Source: Liolophura sinensis
Taxonomy: Eukaryota; Mollusca; Polyplacophora; Chitonida; Chitonidae
Assembly: GCF_032854445.1 (NCBI RefSeq)
Contig: NC_088295.1
Coordinates: 3,290,501 to 3,354,500 of the forward strand
Direction of reading: 5' to 3'
DNA: 64,000 nucleotides
In this document: one piece after another, positions 32,939-45,375 of the stretch
How positions within the stretch are numbered: position 1 is the stretch's first letter
Layout of the letters: every line of letters begins with the position of its first letter
Made by a program: the position numbers and the translations under genes
The notes under the pieces: generated by a model
Databases searched by the model: none
What the model was told of the DNA's origin: nothing
What the model saw: the letters and a program-made list of their open reading frames with translations, nothing else

Positions 32939-35900
32939 TTATCACTCATCGTGATAACGGGGGGACGTCAATCTACAAGTGACTGTGAAAACAAACGACA
33001 GCTACTTCTGATTCCGCTAAGTATTCGGTATTGTGGGCTTTATCACTCATCGTGATAACGGAGGGACGTCAATCTACAAATGACTGTGAAAACAAACGAC
33101 AGCTACTTCTGATTCCGCTAAGTATTCGGTATTGTGGGCTTTATCACTCATCGTGATAACGGGGGGACGTCAGTCTACAAGTGACTGTGAAAACAAACGA
33201 CAGCTACTTCTGATTCCGCTAAGTATTCGGTATTGTGGGCTTTATCACTCATCGTGATAACGGGGGGACGTCAGTCTACAAGTGGCTGTGAAAACAAACG
33301 ACAGCTACTTCTGATTCCGCTAAGTATTCGGTATTGTGGGCTTTATCACTCATCGTGATAACGGGGGGGGGGGACGTCAGTCTACAAGTGGCTGTGAAAA
33401 CAAACGACAGCTACTTCTGATTCCGCTAAGTATTCGGTATTGTGGGCTTTATCACTCATCGTGATAACGGAGGGACGTCAATCTACAAATGACTGTGAAA
33501 ACAAACGACAGCTACTTCTGATTCCGCTAAGTATTCGGTATTGTGGGCTTTATCACTCATCGTGATAACGGGGGGACGTCAGTCTACAAGTGGCTGTGAA
33601 AACAAACGACAGCTACTTCTGATTCCGCTAAGTATTCGGTATTGTGGGCTTTATCACTCATCGTGATAACGGGGGGGGACGTCAGTCTACAAGTGGCTGT
33701 GAAAACAAACGACAGCTACTTCTGATTCCGCTAAGTATTCGGTATTGTGGGCTTTATCACTCATCGTGATAACGGGGGGACGTCAATCTACAAATGACTG
33801 TGAAAACAAACGACAGCTACTTCTGATTCCGCTAAGTATTCGGTATTGTGGGCTTTATCACTCATCGTGATAACGGAGGGACGTCAATCTACAAATGACT
33901 GTGAAAACAAACGACAGCTACTTCTGATTCCGCTAAGTATTCGGTATTGTGGGCTTTATCACTCATCGTGATAACGGGGGGACGTCAGTCTACAAGTGGC
34001 TGTGAAAACAAACGACAGCTACTTCTGATTCCGCTAAGTATTCGGTATTGTGGGCTTTATCACTCATCGTGATAACGGGGGGGACGTCAGTCTACAAGTG
34101 GCTGTGAAAACAAACGACAGCTACTTCTGATTCCGCTAAGTATTCGGTATTGTGGGCTTTATCACTCATCGTGATAACGGAGGGACGTCAATCTACAAAT
34201 GACTGTGAAAACAAACGACAGTTACTTCTGATTCCGCTAAGTATTCGGTATTGTGGGCTTTATCACTCATCGTGATAACGGGGGGACGTCAGTCTACAAG
34301 TGGCTGTGAAAACAAACGACAGCTACTTCTGATTCCGCTAAGTATTCTGTATTGTGGGCTTTATCACTCATCGTGATAACGGGGGGACGTCAGTCTACAA
34401 ATGACTGTGAAAACAAACGACAGCTACTTCTGATTCCGCTAAGTATTCGGTATTGTGGGCTTTATCACTCATCGTGATAACGGGGGGGACGTCAGTCTAC
34501 AAATGACTGTGAAAACAAACGACAGCTACTTCTGATTCCGCTAAGTATTCGGTATTATGGGCTTTATCACTCATCGTGATAACGGGGGGACGTCAGTCCA
34601 CAAGTGGCTGTGAAAACAAACGACAGCTACTTCTGATTCCGCTAAGTATTCTGTATTGTGGGCTTTATCACTCATCGTGATAACGGGGGGACGTCAGTCT
34701 ACAAGTGGCTGTGAAAACAAACGACAGCTACTTCTGATTCCGCTAAGTATTCGGTATTGTGGGCTTTATCACTCATCGTGATAACGGGGGGACGTCAATC
34801 TACAAGTGGCTGTGAAAACAAACGACAGCTACTTCTGATTCCGCTAAGTATTCGGTATTGTGGGCTTTATCACTCATCGTGATAACGGGGGGACGTCAGT
34901 CTACAAGTGGCTGTGAAAACAAACGACAGCTACTTCTGATTCCGCTAAGTATTCGGTATTGTGGGCTTTATCACTCGCCGTGATAACGGGGGGACGTCAA
35001 TCTACAAATGACTGTGAAAACAAACGACAGCTACTTCTGATTCCGCTAAGTATTCGGTATTGTGGGCTTTATCACTCATCGTGATAACGGAGGGACGTCA
35101 ATCTACAAGTGGCTGTGAAAACAAACGACAGCTACTTCTGATTCCGCTAAGTATTCGGTATTGTGGGCTTTATCACTCGCCGTGATAACGGGGGGACGTC
35201 AGTCTACAAGTGGCTGTGAAAACAAACGACAGCTACTTCTGATTCCGCTAAGTATTCGGTATTGTGGGCTTTATCACTCATCGTGATAACGGGGGGACGT
35301 CAGTCTACAAATGACTGTGAAAACAAACGACAGCTACTTCTGATTCCGCTAAGTATTCGGTATTGTGGGCTTTATCACTCATCGTGATAACGGGGGGGGG
35401 GACGTCAGTCTACAAGTGGCTGTGAAAACAAACGACAGCTACTTCTGATTCCGCTAAGTATTCGGTATTGTGGGCTTTATCACTCATCGTGATAACGGAG
35501 GGACGTCAATCTACAAATGACTGTGAAAACAAACGACAGCTACTTCTGATTCCGCTAAGTATTCGGTATTGTGGGCTTTATCACTCATCGTGATAACGGG
35601 GGGACGTCAGTCTACAAGTGGCTGTGAAAACAAACGACAGCTACTTCTGATTCCGCTAAGTATTCGGTATTGTGGGCTTTATCACTCATCGTGATAACGG
35701 GGGGGGGGACGTCAGTCTACAAGTGGCTGTGAAAACAAACGACAGCTACTTCTGATTCCGCTAAGTATTCGGTATTGTGGGCTTTATCACTCATCGTGAT
35801 AACGGGGGGACGTCAATCTACAAATGACTGTGAAAACAAACGACAGCTACTTCTGATTCCGCTAAGTATTCGGTATTGTGGGCTTTATCACTCATCGTGA

Positions 35901-38900
35901 TAACGGAGGGACGTCAATCTACAAGTGACTGTGAAAACAAACGACAGCTACTTCTGATTCCGCTAAGTATTCGGTATTGTGGGCTTTATCACTCATCGTG
36001 ATAACGGGGAGACGTCAGTCTACAAGTGGCTGTGAAAACAAACGACAGCTACTTCTGATTCCGCTAAGTATTCGGTATTGTGGGCTTTATCACTCATCGT
36101 GATAACGGGGGGGGACGTCAGTCTACAAGTGGCTGTGAAAACAAACGACAGCTACTTCTGATTCCGCTAAGTATTCGGTATTGTGGGCTTTATCACTCAT
36201 CGTGATAACGTAGGGACGTCAGTCTACAAGTGGCTGTGAAAACAAACGACAGCTACTTCTGATTCCGCTAAGTATTCGGTATTGTGGGCTTTATCACTCA
36301 TCGTGATAACGGGGGGACGTCAGTCTACAAATGACTGTGAAAACAAACGACAGCTACTTCTGATTCCGCTAAGTATTCGGTATTGTGGGCTTTATCACTC
36401 GCCGTGATAACGGGGGGACGTCAATCTACAAGTGGCTGTGAAAACAAACGACAGCTACTTCTGATTCCGCTAAGTATTCGGTATTGTGGGCTTTATCACT
36501 CATCGTGATAACGGGAGGGACGTCAATCTACAAGTGACTGTGAAAACAGACGACAGCTATTTCTGATTCCGCTAAGTATTCGGTATTGTGGGCTTTATCA
36601 CTCATCGTGATAACGGGGGGACGTCAGTCTACAAATGACTGTGAAAACAAACGACAGCTACTTCTGATTCCGCTAAGTATTCGGTATTGTGGGCTTTATC
36701 ACTCATCGTGATAACGGGGGGACGTTAGTCTACAAATGACTGTGAAAACAAACGACAGCTACTTCTGATTCCGCTAAGTATTCGGTATTGTGGGCTTTAT
36801 CACTCATCGTGATAACGGGGGGACGTCAGTCTACAAGTGGCTGTGAAAACAAACGACAGCTACTTCTGATTCCGCTAAGTATTCGGTATTGTGGGCTTTA
36901 TCACTCATCGTGATAACGGGGGGACGTCAATCTACAAATGACTGTGAAAACAAACGACAGATACTTCTGATTCCGCTAAGTATTCGGTATTGTGGGCTTT
37001 ATCACTCATCGTGATAACGGGGGGACGTCAGTCTACAAGTGGCTGTGAAAACAAACGACAGCTACTTCTGATTCCGCTAAGTATTCGGTATTGTGGGCTT
37101 TATCACTCATCGTGATAACGGGGGGACGTCAGTCTACAAATGACTGTGAAAACAAACGACAGCTACTTCTGATTCCGCTAAGTATTCGGTATTGTGGGCT
37201 TTATCACTCATCGTGATAACGGGGGGACGTCAATCTACAAATGACTGTGAAAACAAACGACAGCTACTTCTGATTCCGCTAAGTATTCGGTATTGTGGGC
37301 TTTATCACTCATCGTGATAACGGGGGGACGTCAGTCCACAAGTGGCTGTGAAAACAAACGACAGCTACTTCTGATTCCGCTAAGTATTCGGTATTGTGGG
37401 CTTTATCACTCATCGTGATAACGGGGGGACATCAGTCCACAAGTGGCTGTGAAAACAAACGACAGCTACTTCTGATTCCGCTAAGTATTCGGTATTGTGG
37501 GCTTTATCACTCATCGTGATAACGGGGGGACGTCAGTCTACAAGTGGCTGTGAAAACAAACGACAGCTACTTCTGATTCCGCTAAGTATTCGGTATTGTG
37601 GGCTTTATCACTCATCGTGATAACGGGGGGACGTCAATCTACAAGTGGCTGTGAAAACAAACGACAGCTACTTCTGATTCCGCTAAGTATTCGGTATTGT
37701 GGGCTTTATCACTCATCGTGATAACGGGGAGACGTCAGTCTACAAGTGGCTGTGAAAACAAACGACAGCTAATTCTGATTCCGCTAAGTATTCGGTATTG
37801 TGGGCTTTATCACTCGCCGTGATAACGGGGGGACGTCAATCTACAAATGACTGTGAAAACAAACGACAGCTACTTCTGATTCCGCTAAGTATTCGGTATT
37901 GTGGGCTTTATCACTCATCGTGATAACGGGGGGACGTCAGTCTACAAGTGGCTGTGAAAACAAACGACAGCTACTTCTGATTCCGCTAAGTATTCGGTAT
38001 TGTGGGCTTTATCACTCGCCGTGATAACGGGGGGACGTCAGTCTACAAGTGGCTGTGAAAACAAACGACAGCTACTTCTGATTCCGCTAAGTATTCGGTA
38101 TTGTGGGCTTTATCACTCATCGTGATAACGGGGGGACGTCAGTCTACAAGTGGCTGTGAAAACAAACGACAGCTACTTCTGATTCCGCTAAGTATTCGGT
38201 ATTGTGGGCTTTATCACTCGCCGTGATAACGGGGGGACGTCAATCTACAAATGACTGTGAAAACAAACAACAGCTACTTCTGATTCCGCTAAGTATTCGG
38301 TATTGTGGGCTTTATCACTCATCGTGATAACGGAGGGACGTCAGTCTACAAGTGGCTGTGAAAACAAACGACAGCTACTTCTGACTCCGCTAAGTATTCG
38401 GTATTGTGGGCTTTATCACTCATCGTGATAACGGGGGGACGTCAGTCTACAAGTGGCTGTGAAAACAAACGACAGCTACTTCTGATTCCGCTAAGTATTC
38501 GGTATTGTGGGCTTTATCACTCATCGTGACAACGGGGGGACGTCAGTCTACAAATGACTGTGAAAACAAACGACAGCTACTTCTGATTCCGCTAAGTATT
38601 CGGTATTGTGGGCTTTATCACTCATCGTGATAACGGGGGGACGTCAGTCTACAAATGACTGTGAAAACAAACGACAGCTACTTCTGATTCCGCTAAGTAT
38701 TCGGTATTGTGGGCTTTATCACTCATCGTGATAACGGGGGGACGTCAGTCTACAAGTGGCTGTGAAAACAAACGACAGCTACTTCTGATTCTGCTAAGTA
38801 TTCGGTATTGTGGGCTTTATCACTCATCGTGATAACGGGGGGACGTCAGTCTACAAGTGGCTGTGAAAACAAACGACAGCTACTTCTGATTCCGCTAAGT

Positions 38901-39030
38901 ATTCGGTATTGTGGGCTTTATCACTCGCCGTGATAACAGAGGGACGTCAGTCTACAAGTGACTGGGAAAACAGCTATTTCTGATTCCGTTAAGTATTCGG
39001 TTTTTTGAGAGTTATCACTCACCGTGATAC
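32939..39030. repeat. 101-bp satellite, about 60 copies, bounded by a dyad
   Basis: The monomer is TTATCACTCATCGTGATAAC, a G-run with GACGTCA, RTCTACAARTGRCTGTGAAA, ACAAACGACAGCTACTTCTG, and ATTCCGCTAAGTATTCGGTA with TTGTGGGC. Starts at 32939, 33040 and onward are 101 bp apart, apart from G-run length changes (4 to about 13 Gs). It contains a perfect dyad (TTATCAC / GTGATAA, 5-bp loop) and GGACGTCA, one base from a CRE site. The arms hardly vary (GTGACAAC once, at 38525-38532), whereas the loop is TCATC or TCGCC. The array begins on a dyad (32939-32957) and ends on a weaker one (39012-39029), so there is one more dyad than monomers. Two sub-types (CAATCTACAAATGAC and CAGTCTACAAGTGGC) intermix. 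Confidence 0.98.
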
Positions 39031-39106
39031 TAAAAAAAATCGATGCAGAAATTTTCGGACAACAAAGCACAGATAATTTTGTTTCAGAACATGCACGAGC
39101 CTTTTC

Positions 39107-39325
39107 TCCATTGATCATTGACGAGTGCTCAGTTAGTCACATAATCATTGACGAGTGCTCAGTTAGTCACATAATCATTGACGAATGCTCAGTTAGTCAC
39201 ATAATCATTGACGAATGCTCAGTTAGTCACATAATTATTGACGAATGCTCAGTTAGTCACATAATCATTGACAAGTGCTCAATTAGTCACATAATCATTG
39301 ACGAGTGCTCATTTAGTCATGTAAT
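39107..39325. repeat. 30-bp tandem repeat, 7 copies
   Basis: ATCATTGACGAGTGCTCAGT followed by TAGTCACATA, every 30 bp. The period is ten codons, so the plus frame 39024-39509 (161 codons) reads IIDECSVSHI repeats. The frame's unique ends show no domain, signal peptide or splice support. It begins about 80 bp after the last dyad of the 101-bp satellite. Confidence 0.95.
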
Positions 39326-39329
39326 CATT

Positions 39330-40370
39330 TACGGTGTTAAGTCGGCCACAAGATCATTTCTGATAGTTCATAAATATGCAATACGTTCACATTTCTGGAA
39401 GACTCACGTAAGAAAGCACGTTACTGTTGCAAAATATAGCATACACATCATGCGAACTTGCTTTTTAGCACCACTGATTTTTCTTCTTCTATTTAACAAA
39501 TCAAGGTAACGAAAAAACATGTCCACTTCAGTGAATTTAGTGCATTTTCTGTGTGCAGCAGACAGGTACCCAGGGTCTGTGAAAACTTCACGACCTTTGT
39601 CACTGTAAAACTTACCCCAACTTTGTTCACGCAAACTTGGAAAACAGTATTAAGCTAGTTAGTTGAACAAGAGATTTTATGCAGATTGGCATGTACATAA
39701 ATCGCACTGAGGGAAAATCGATGGAGAACCGACACAAATAATCCTGTGTAATTATAGCCGCATTTATGACATTGGACGTGTCATCGTAACCTTTGCGTGG
39801 GCGCCTGTGGCATGGTGAATTTAAGGTATCGTCAATCTTAAACAAGGTAAATATATTAAAGACATGTGAATTCATATGAAGAGCAGAAAATGGCCAGGAG
39901 TAATTCGCTATATTTCCCTGGTGTTCTATATCTACAAAAACATGTACCAGTGCAATTTATTACAGATTTACTTTGTGATCGATTCTCACAAAAAATGTAC
40001 AATGGTTGAAAAGATACATCACGTGTTATCCTCTAATAACAGAATGGAACAATTCCTTTTCAAAAAAGTTCCGGTGAACATAATCTATTGATACAAGATA
40101 GCTACTGGGGTCAACGCAATCTAAATTACATCACCCTACTAGCCTGGTTATTCCAGATAACATCACAGTCACAACAACGCATCTTCGAAAAGCCTTGCCA
40201 TCCACTTTCTAAGACATAATCAAAATGCATGCACCCAGTGTCCTATATAACCCTATTAGGTCTACTGTAACATTATTCTGTGTCACGCCATACAGGTGTA
40301 GATCTGCTGAAACGTTATTGTGTTACATGTACGCCGCACAAGTGCAGGTCTGCTGTAATACTACAGCTGG
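39330..40370. other. unique sequence, no gene
   Basis: Short frames only. Nothing recognised. Confidence 0.4.
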
Positions 40371-40372
40371 TC

Positions 40373-40451
40373 CCCGTCGTATAAGTGGGCACTCCGGTTT
40401 CCTGTCAATGTTTATGAGTGCGGCGTGAAACACCAATCAAATAAATAAACT
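40373..40451 (+). mobile_element. SINE 3' tail fragment
   Basis: CCGTCGTATAAGTG, then GAGTGCGGCGTGAAACACCA and ATCAAATAAATAAAC, is the tail of the molluscan tRNA-SINE in plus orientation, with a diverged middle. No target duplication seen. Confidence 0.75.
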
Positions 40452-40525
40452 AATCTATGTAATATAGCACTATTCAGTGTTAAAAAGTTCAAGTCTAGTG
40501 TGACCTTTTTGATGTTAATGATTTT

Positions 40526-41085
40526 AATGCTATGTTGTTGACGAGATTGGTGACAATGTATGCGTTGTTCAGGAGACTGGTGACAATGTATGTGTTGTTG
40601 GTGGGATTGATGACAATGCATGTGTTGTTGATGGGATTGGTGACAATGTATGTGTTGTTGAAGGGATTGGTGACAAGGTATGTCTTTTTGGGGGGATTGG
40701 TGATAATGTATGTGTTGTTGAGGGGATAGGTGACAATGTATGTGTTGTTCACGAGACTGGTGACAATATATGTGTTGATGGGATTGGTAATAATATAGGT
40801 GTTGCTGAAGGGATTGGTAACAATATATGTGTTGTTGAGGGGATTGGTGACAATGTTTGTGTTGTTGAGGGGATTGGTGACAACGTTTGTGTTGTTGAGG
40901 GGATTGGTGACAATGTATATGTTGTTGAGGGGATTGGTGACAACGTTTGTGTTGTTGAGGGGATTGGTGACAATGTTTGTGTTGTTGAGGGGATTGTGAT
41001 GATGTGCTGCTGAGGGTATTGGTGACAACGTACAGTGCATGTGTTGTTGAGGGGATTGGTGACAACGTATATATGTGTATCAGAG
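40526..41085. repeat. 30-bp minisatellite, about 18 copies
   Basis: GTTGTTGAGGGGATTGGTGA followed by CAATGTATGT, mostly at 30-bp steps with some shorter units around 40775-40800 and 40990-41020. Ten-codon period; minus frame 41143-40412 (243 codons) and minus frame 41040-40495 give SPQQHKHCHQ and NPLNNTYIVT repeats. The longer minus frame starts and ends outside the array, but those parts look random; I reject it as a gene. Confidence 0.96.
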
Positions 41086-41089
41086 GGGT

Positions 41090-41475
41090 TGATGCTACGG
41101 GGTGACTTATGAGATTGGAGGCCTGAAATGCAGATGCGTCCATTGATCATTTACTTTCAACGACCTGTTTTCGTTCGACAAATGCATTAAGATTTGACAC
41201 TTTCAGCCAATTTACATAATTGTAAATTTATGTGCCTATGTAAAGTTAGGGTGGAGTCCAGTTTTACATGATCGATATCTGTTTCTCAAGTGTGAGTCTT
41301 CATCTATTCATAGTTGATGCTGTAATCTATCAGCCAGCCAATCATCTTCACGAGGGTTTCTTCAGGAGTGGAGAAAATCTAATACAGCGCTCTTTAAAAC
41401 TTTCCAGACACACGAAGGCCTCACATTAGCCATACGTGATCATTTTGGGGCCGTGTAGTGAAAGACCTGAGATTT
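41090..41475. other. unique sequence, no gene
   Basis: Nothing recognised. Confidence 0.4.
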
Positions 41476-41477
41476 TA

Positions 41478-41615
41478 GTTATTTAGTTGATTGGCGTTTT
41501 ACTCCGTGATTAAGAAATTTCACTTATACGATGGAGGCCAGTATTATGGTGGGAGGAAACAGAGCAGATCATATGGGAAACCAACGACCATCCTTGGATT
41601 GCTGACAGACCTTCC
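41478..41615 (-). mobile_element. diverged SINE tail
   Basis: TTGATTGGCGTTTTACTCCG, TTTCACTTATACGATGGAGG, CCAGTATTATGGTGGGAGGA and GCTGACAGACCTTCC follow the SINE tail in minus orientation with more changes than the other copies. No clear target duplication. Confidence 0.82.
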
Positions 41616-41699
41616 AACATCAGAACCTGCTCACAGGTACAAATCTGAAATATCCTCCAAAAGGTCGATGGTGTCTGGAACTTTGGCCCTTCATTAAGT

Positions 41700-42270
41700 G
41701 AGTGACCCATGCACAAGGACAGGATGGGGAAAAATTTGCAGACAAAACAGACAGACCAACATAACAACTTATGGAGCTGTTTGTTGGAGTTAAAAGATGT
41801 AATGTCGTATTTTTATTGCCAGAAAGATTGCCATCCTTATCTTGTGCTATTTCCCACTTGATATCAGTGAAAAAAGTGATCTATACATGATTAGTATATC
41901 TAATTGTGGTAACACAAAGCCAGCAAACCCAGCTTTCAACCTGATCGTGTCCAGTCAATGGTCCTGTGATATCGAACATTACAATTTTGGTTTGCGCATA
42001 AAATGCTTAATTTTATTTATGACCACAACTTTCTCCAAATTTTCTCTCTGAACCAAGCATGTAAATATGCCTCAAGGATTTCGTTTTGTCAAAGTAAGTA
42101 CTTGTGCACCCTGGTGTAGTACTGTGACGTCAATAAAAGTCCCGCAGGAAGGTATAACCACGTGCCGTAATATTTTTATGCACAGTTCACAGGTACAGAG
42201 CAATAATTGGGTCTTCGACAACATCAGGGGACAGTTAAAATAGGTAATCGTCTGTCAAACAGTGTAAACC
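41700..42270. other. unique sequence, no gene
   Basis: Short frames only. Confidence 0.4.
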
Positions 42271-42274
42271 AAAA

Positions 42275-42940
42275 CTGATTTTAGTCAGTGACACGTAACA
42301 ACACAAGCTCTGCATATGTTGGAAAGTAAATGTTGTTGCAAGGAAAATGAAGTTAGAACACTTTTTCTAGTTCATAATGTTAAAGTCCTTAAGCTTAGTT
42401 TCGACCCAAGAACCCATTCAAAAAAAACGCAGTAGCATGTTGAATATCAGGCGAAGTTAAGCGTGTTTTGACTGAGGATGACACCAGTTACCTGAACTGC
42501 TATCGACTTAACTGTAAATCCTGTTACTGAGATTGCCATATTTTAAGCCATCTACACGTTTTAGTGTAATATAACCTTAATAAATGAATTTTATTTTATC
42601 TCTTGTAGTATATGATGTCACGTAGGTATGGATTTAGAGATGGTGTTAGGTAATTAGAGCCATGTATTCTGTTCCCGGAGACAGTAGTGTCGGCTGTAGG
42701 CTGGAGTTTGTTCTAACCACTCGTTGGCTCCACGTCCATTGTAAAGCATGCAACTTACTTTTGAATAACTGTGACGTCACCCGAGGCAATGAGTTCTTGA
42801 TGTCGAAACTAAGCTTATCGAATTTAACACTATGAATTACAAAAAGTGTTCTAACCCCATTCCCTTTGTAATAATATGGACGACGTTCAACATATCAATG
42901 TGTAGAGCTTGTGTTGTAATTTTGGTAGCGAATATGACTG
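42275..42940. repeat. long imperfect inverted repeat, possible foldback element or MITE
   Basis: The left arm (about 42275-42420: CAACACAAGCTCTGCATATG, GTTAGAACACTTTTTCTAGT, AAGCTTAGTTTCGACCCAAG) is reverse-complementary to about 42787-42940, at roughly 75-80% by eye over some 140 bp. The best part is GTTAGAACACTTTTT...TTAAGCTTAGTTTCGAC. The centre of about 365 bp does not pair. No coding sequence lies inside, as in a non-autonomous element. The outer ends are fuzzy and no target duplication was found. Confidence 0.75.
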
Positions 42941-43588
42941 ATTTTACAGGCAGCTGAATATAGGCGACTGAAGAATGTTTTTATACTGTTATATGATATA
43001 CAGGTCCTGAACTGCATATTCAGACATACACACAAAACCGTCCCGTGTATCCTTCAATGCAGGTTGCATTTAATGTTTTCATGATTTCAATAGCATCTTC
43101 ATGCTCAGTGCACTTTTATAACGTCTGTGACAATGGTAAGTGCGTTTCTGACGTCTACAACTGTCCTACAGAAAGTAAGTTTCAAAATGACCTGCAACGT
43201 TTAGGCTGATTTGACTAGGTACATAAAAATCAGTTGCTAGCTCTATGTCCACATCCAAAACACATTTGGAGATTTCAGAACTTAATAACATCTTATATAT
43301 TAACAAAAACTGTATCCTACACTCGATGGGTATTTGATCATTGTACATATGTTGAGAACCTGCATTACTGAAATACAGTTTTTCATTCCCTTTATAATTT
43401 GTAGACGTGCAGTTTTATGCATCGTCTCCTACAGACTGATCTTTAATTATCGGCTTACAGAGCTCTGTCAGCTGACACCCGATCTTGACAGTAATCCAGC
43501 AAACTACACACCTTCAGGCTTAACTTAAGGTCAGCGTAGGACAACGACTTTACCAGCTACAGAAGGCAGTGTCCTCTCCTCATCTTTT

Positions 43589-43618
43589 TGTTGATTCTGA
43601 TGTCTGACAGAATCAACA
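43589..43618. repeat. perfect 11-bp hairpin
   Basis: TGTTGATTCTG (43589-43599) and CAGAATCAACA (43608-43618) are exact reverse complements with an 8-base loop (ATGTCTGA). Flanks are AT-rich; no U-run typical of a terminator and no neighbouring gene. Confidence 0.7.
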
Positions 43619-43619
43619 G

Positions 43620-45090
43620 GAATGAAAAGGTAAAGTTATAACATGAAAGACTTTCACCACAAGGCTTAGTGTAACCACACAGATGTCTCTTATAGGACCT
43701 AATTAGCATGGGCTGTTACAAGAGCGATATTTCATAAGAGTCATTAATGCAGAGAGATAATCCGAATGCTAATTACTGTCGACCTGTAATGCCTGTAAGA
43801 TGCCATCCAGGTAGTTAGGTATTGGGGAGCTGAGAAATAGAGGACAGAAACAGGTGACTGGAGTTATGCTTTCGAAGTCCATCAAGGCATGTGCTCATGA
43901 CCAACATGTGTCCGACAAACAGCGTCCACCATTCGTCTTGGGGTAATAGTTCAGAAATCCCCCTTTGTCCGTAGACGATATACATGACATGCCAACAAGT
44001 ATATGATATTTGTTTGGTCATGCTGGACTATGAGGGATAGACGATAGATTTCCCACTATACCTGATTGTTTGATTTAAGTTGTAGGCGACTAGAACAGCA
44101 AACGGTGAGCACAGATACTTGATAGGGTTAAAGGAGAAGAAAACTTTAAAAAATGACACTATAGGCTGAAAAGAGCACATTTTTTATATCTGGTGGTACC
44201 TGCTGCATAATTTTGCGATTTTTCCTCGCCATACATGTAAAGCCTGAAACGGCAAAGCTGGCATGAATCGCTGAGTTCATCGCGTCCTCTATCTTTAACA
44301 GCCTGTAATTTATGCTGGGCGTGTATTGCCTCTCAGCCAATGAATCGTTAAAACTGTCGGCTTGTTCGTGTAAACTCGGAACTTACGTCCAGCATTCGTC
44401 AAGCGGAAAACGAGCTGTACCGTTCACTACCTTCTGGGAAGAAGACTTCTACCGGAAATGAACGAACTGCAGTTCGGCAATTTCCGACAGCAATTCTCCT
44501 GTTAACACAGAAGACTTCAGGACTAGCTCTTAGGCAAAATGCAGTCGCCCACAGCGGATTTTGGCGCTGAATTTATTTATAGCTTATCAACTTGAGGCAG
44601 ATATTAGAATTTTTTATGGCATGCTCTTGCGAGTAAATGCATACTCCTTTCAATTGTAGTTGATTAATATTTAAATTTTCTTCTCCTGTAAGTCCTCTGG
44701 TTAACACAATCCGATATAATGTGGAGTGTTTTGTCTTGCTATGAAATATTATTTTAAAATACTTTAATATTCTTTTATTCATTTGATTCTGCACTTGTAT
44801 ATTCCTCATGGCACAAACATAACATCACGGTGTATTTGCAGGTTATGGCATTCTTAGTGAATGCATAAAGTTTATGGCATTTTAGCACAATTCTGGGGCT
44901 AACCTTATACATTTACTATCCCCTGAAACAAATGTTTCCAATATACGGCACAACTTACTGTAGGCGGTTTCTTTGTCCATAATGACGCTGCATAGAATTC
45001 TGATCGCGTCACAGCATATGACTGACCGGCATAACAACAATAGTAGACTGCTGGTGCGGAAGGGTGGGTGATGGGATAGAATTCGACGTT
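43620..45090. other. unique sequence, no gene seen
   Basis: AT-rich. Minus frames 44340-44146 and 44809-44573 have no recognisable domain. Confidence 0.4.
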
Positions 45091-45094
45091 TTCC

Positions 45095-45204
45095 TAGGGT
45101 AGATGTAGCTAGGCCACCGACGTCAAAGTGAAGTCAATCATGGCGGTGGAGGAAAACTAAAAGCCGGGGTTATGATGTTTATCTTCGGGTTTCTATCTCA
45201 AAAG
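45095..45204 (+). promoter_or_regulatory. candidate first exon with YY1-like start region
   Basis: GGCCACCGACGTCAAAGTGA and then GTCAATCATGGCGGTGG: the CAATCATGGCGG part resembles the YY1 site that overlaps the 5' UTR or start of many animal housekeeping genes. The ATG within it opens only six codons (MAVEEN, stop), as an upstream frame might. A second ATGATG at about 45172 reads MMFIFGFLSQK into a strong donor, AAAAG/GTAGGT (exon end 45204). Whether anything is transcribed cannot be told from sequence. Confidence 0.3.
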
Positions 45205-45375
45205 GTAGGTCAAGGACCAAACAATATGTGGGTTTTACTAAGAATACATGAAGGAACATTTAGAGCATAAGTTTGATGGAGAGCTCCAAGCGCTTCAGTG
45301 AGATCTCATCTATTATCCTGATATCATCTATTTACTATTTAAAAATAAATAAAACGTTTGACTCAGTCCTTCCAG

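Noticed and set aside
32232-32945. Frames of 60-92 codons on both strands over the 103-bp repeats
   Set aside because: All are repeat read-through with no unique support.
33035-38990. Telomeric or rDNA-spacer identity for the 101-bp satellite
   Set aside because: No TTAGGG-type repeat and no rRNA sequence is present in or beside the array.
39024-39509. 161-codon frame with IIDECSVSHI repeats
   Set aside because: The 30-bp repeat gives a ten-residue period; its unique ends show no signal peptide, domain or conserved flanks.
40412-41143. 243-codon minus-strand frame with SPQQHKHCHQ repeats
   Set aside because: Two other frames across the same 30-bp array are also long, and the non-repeat ends look random.
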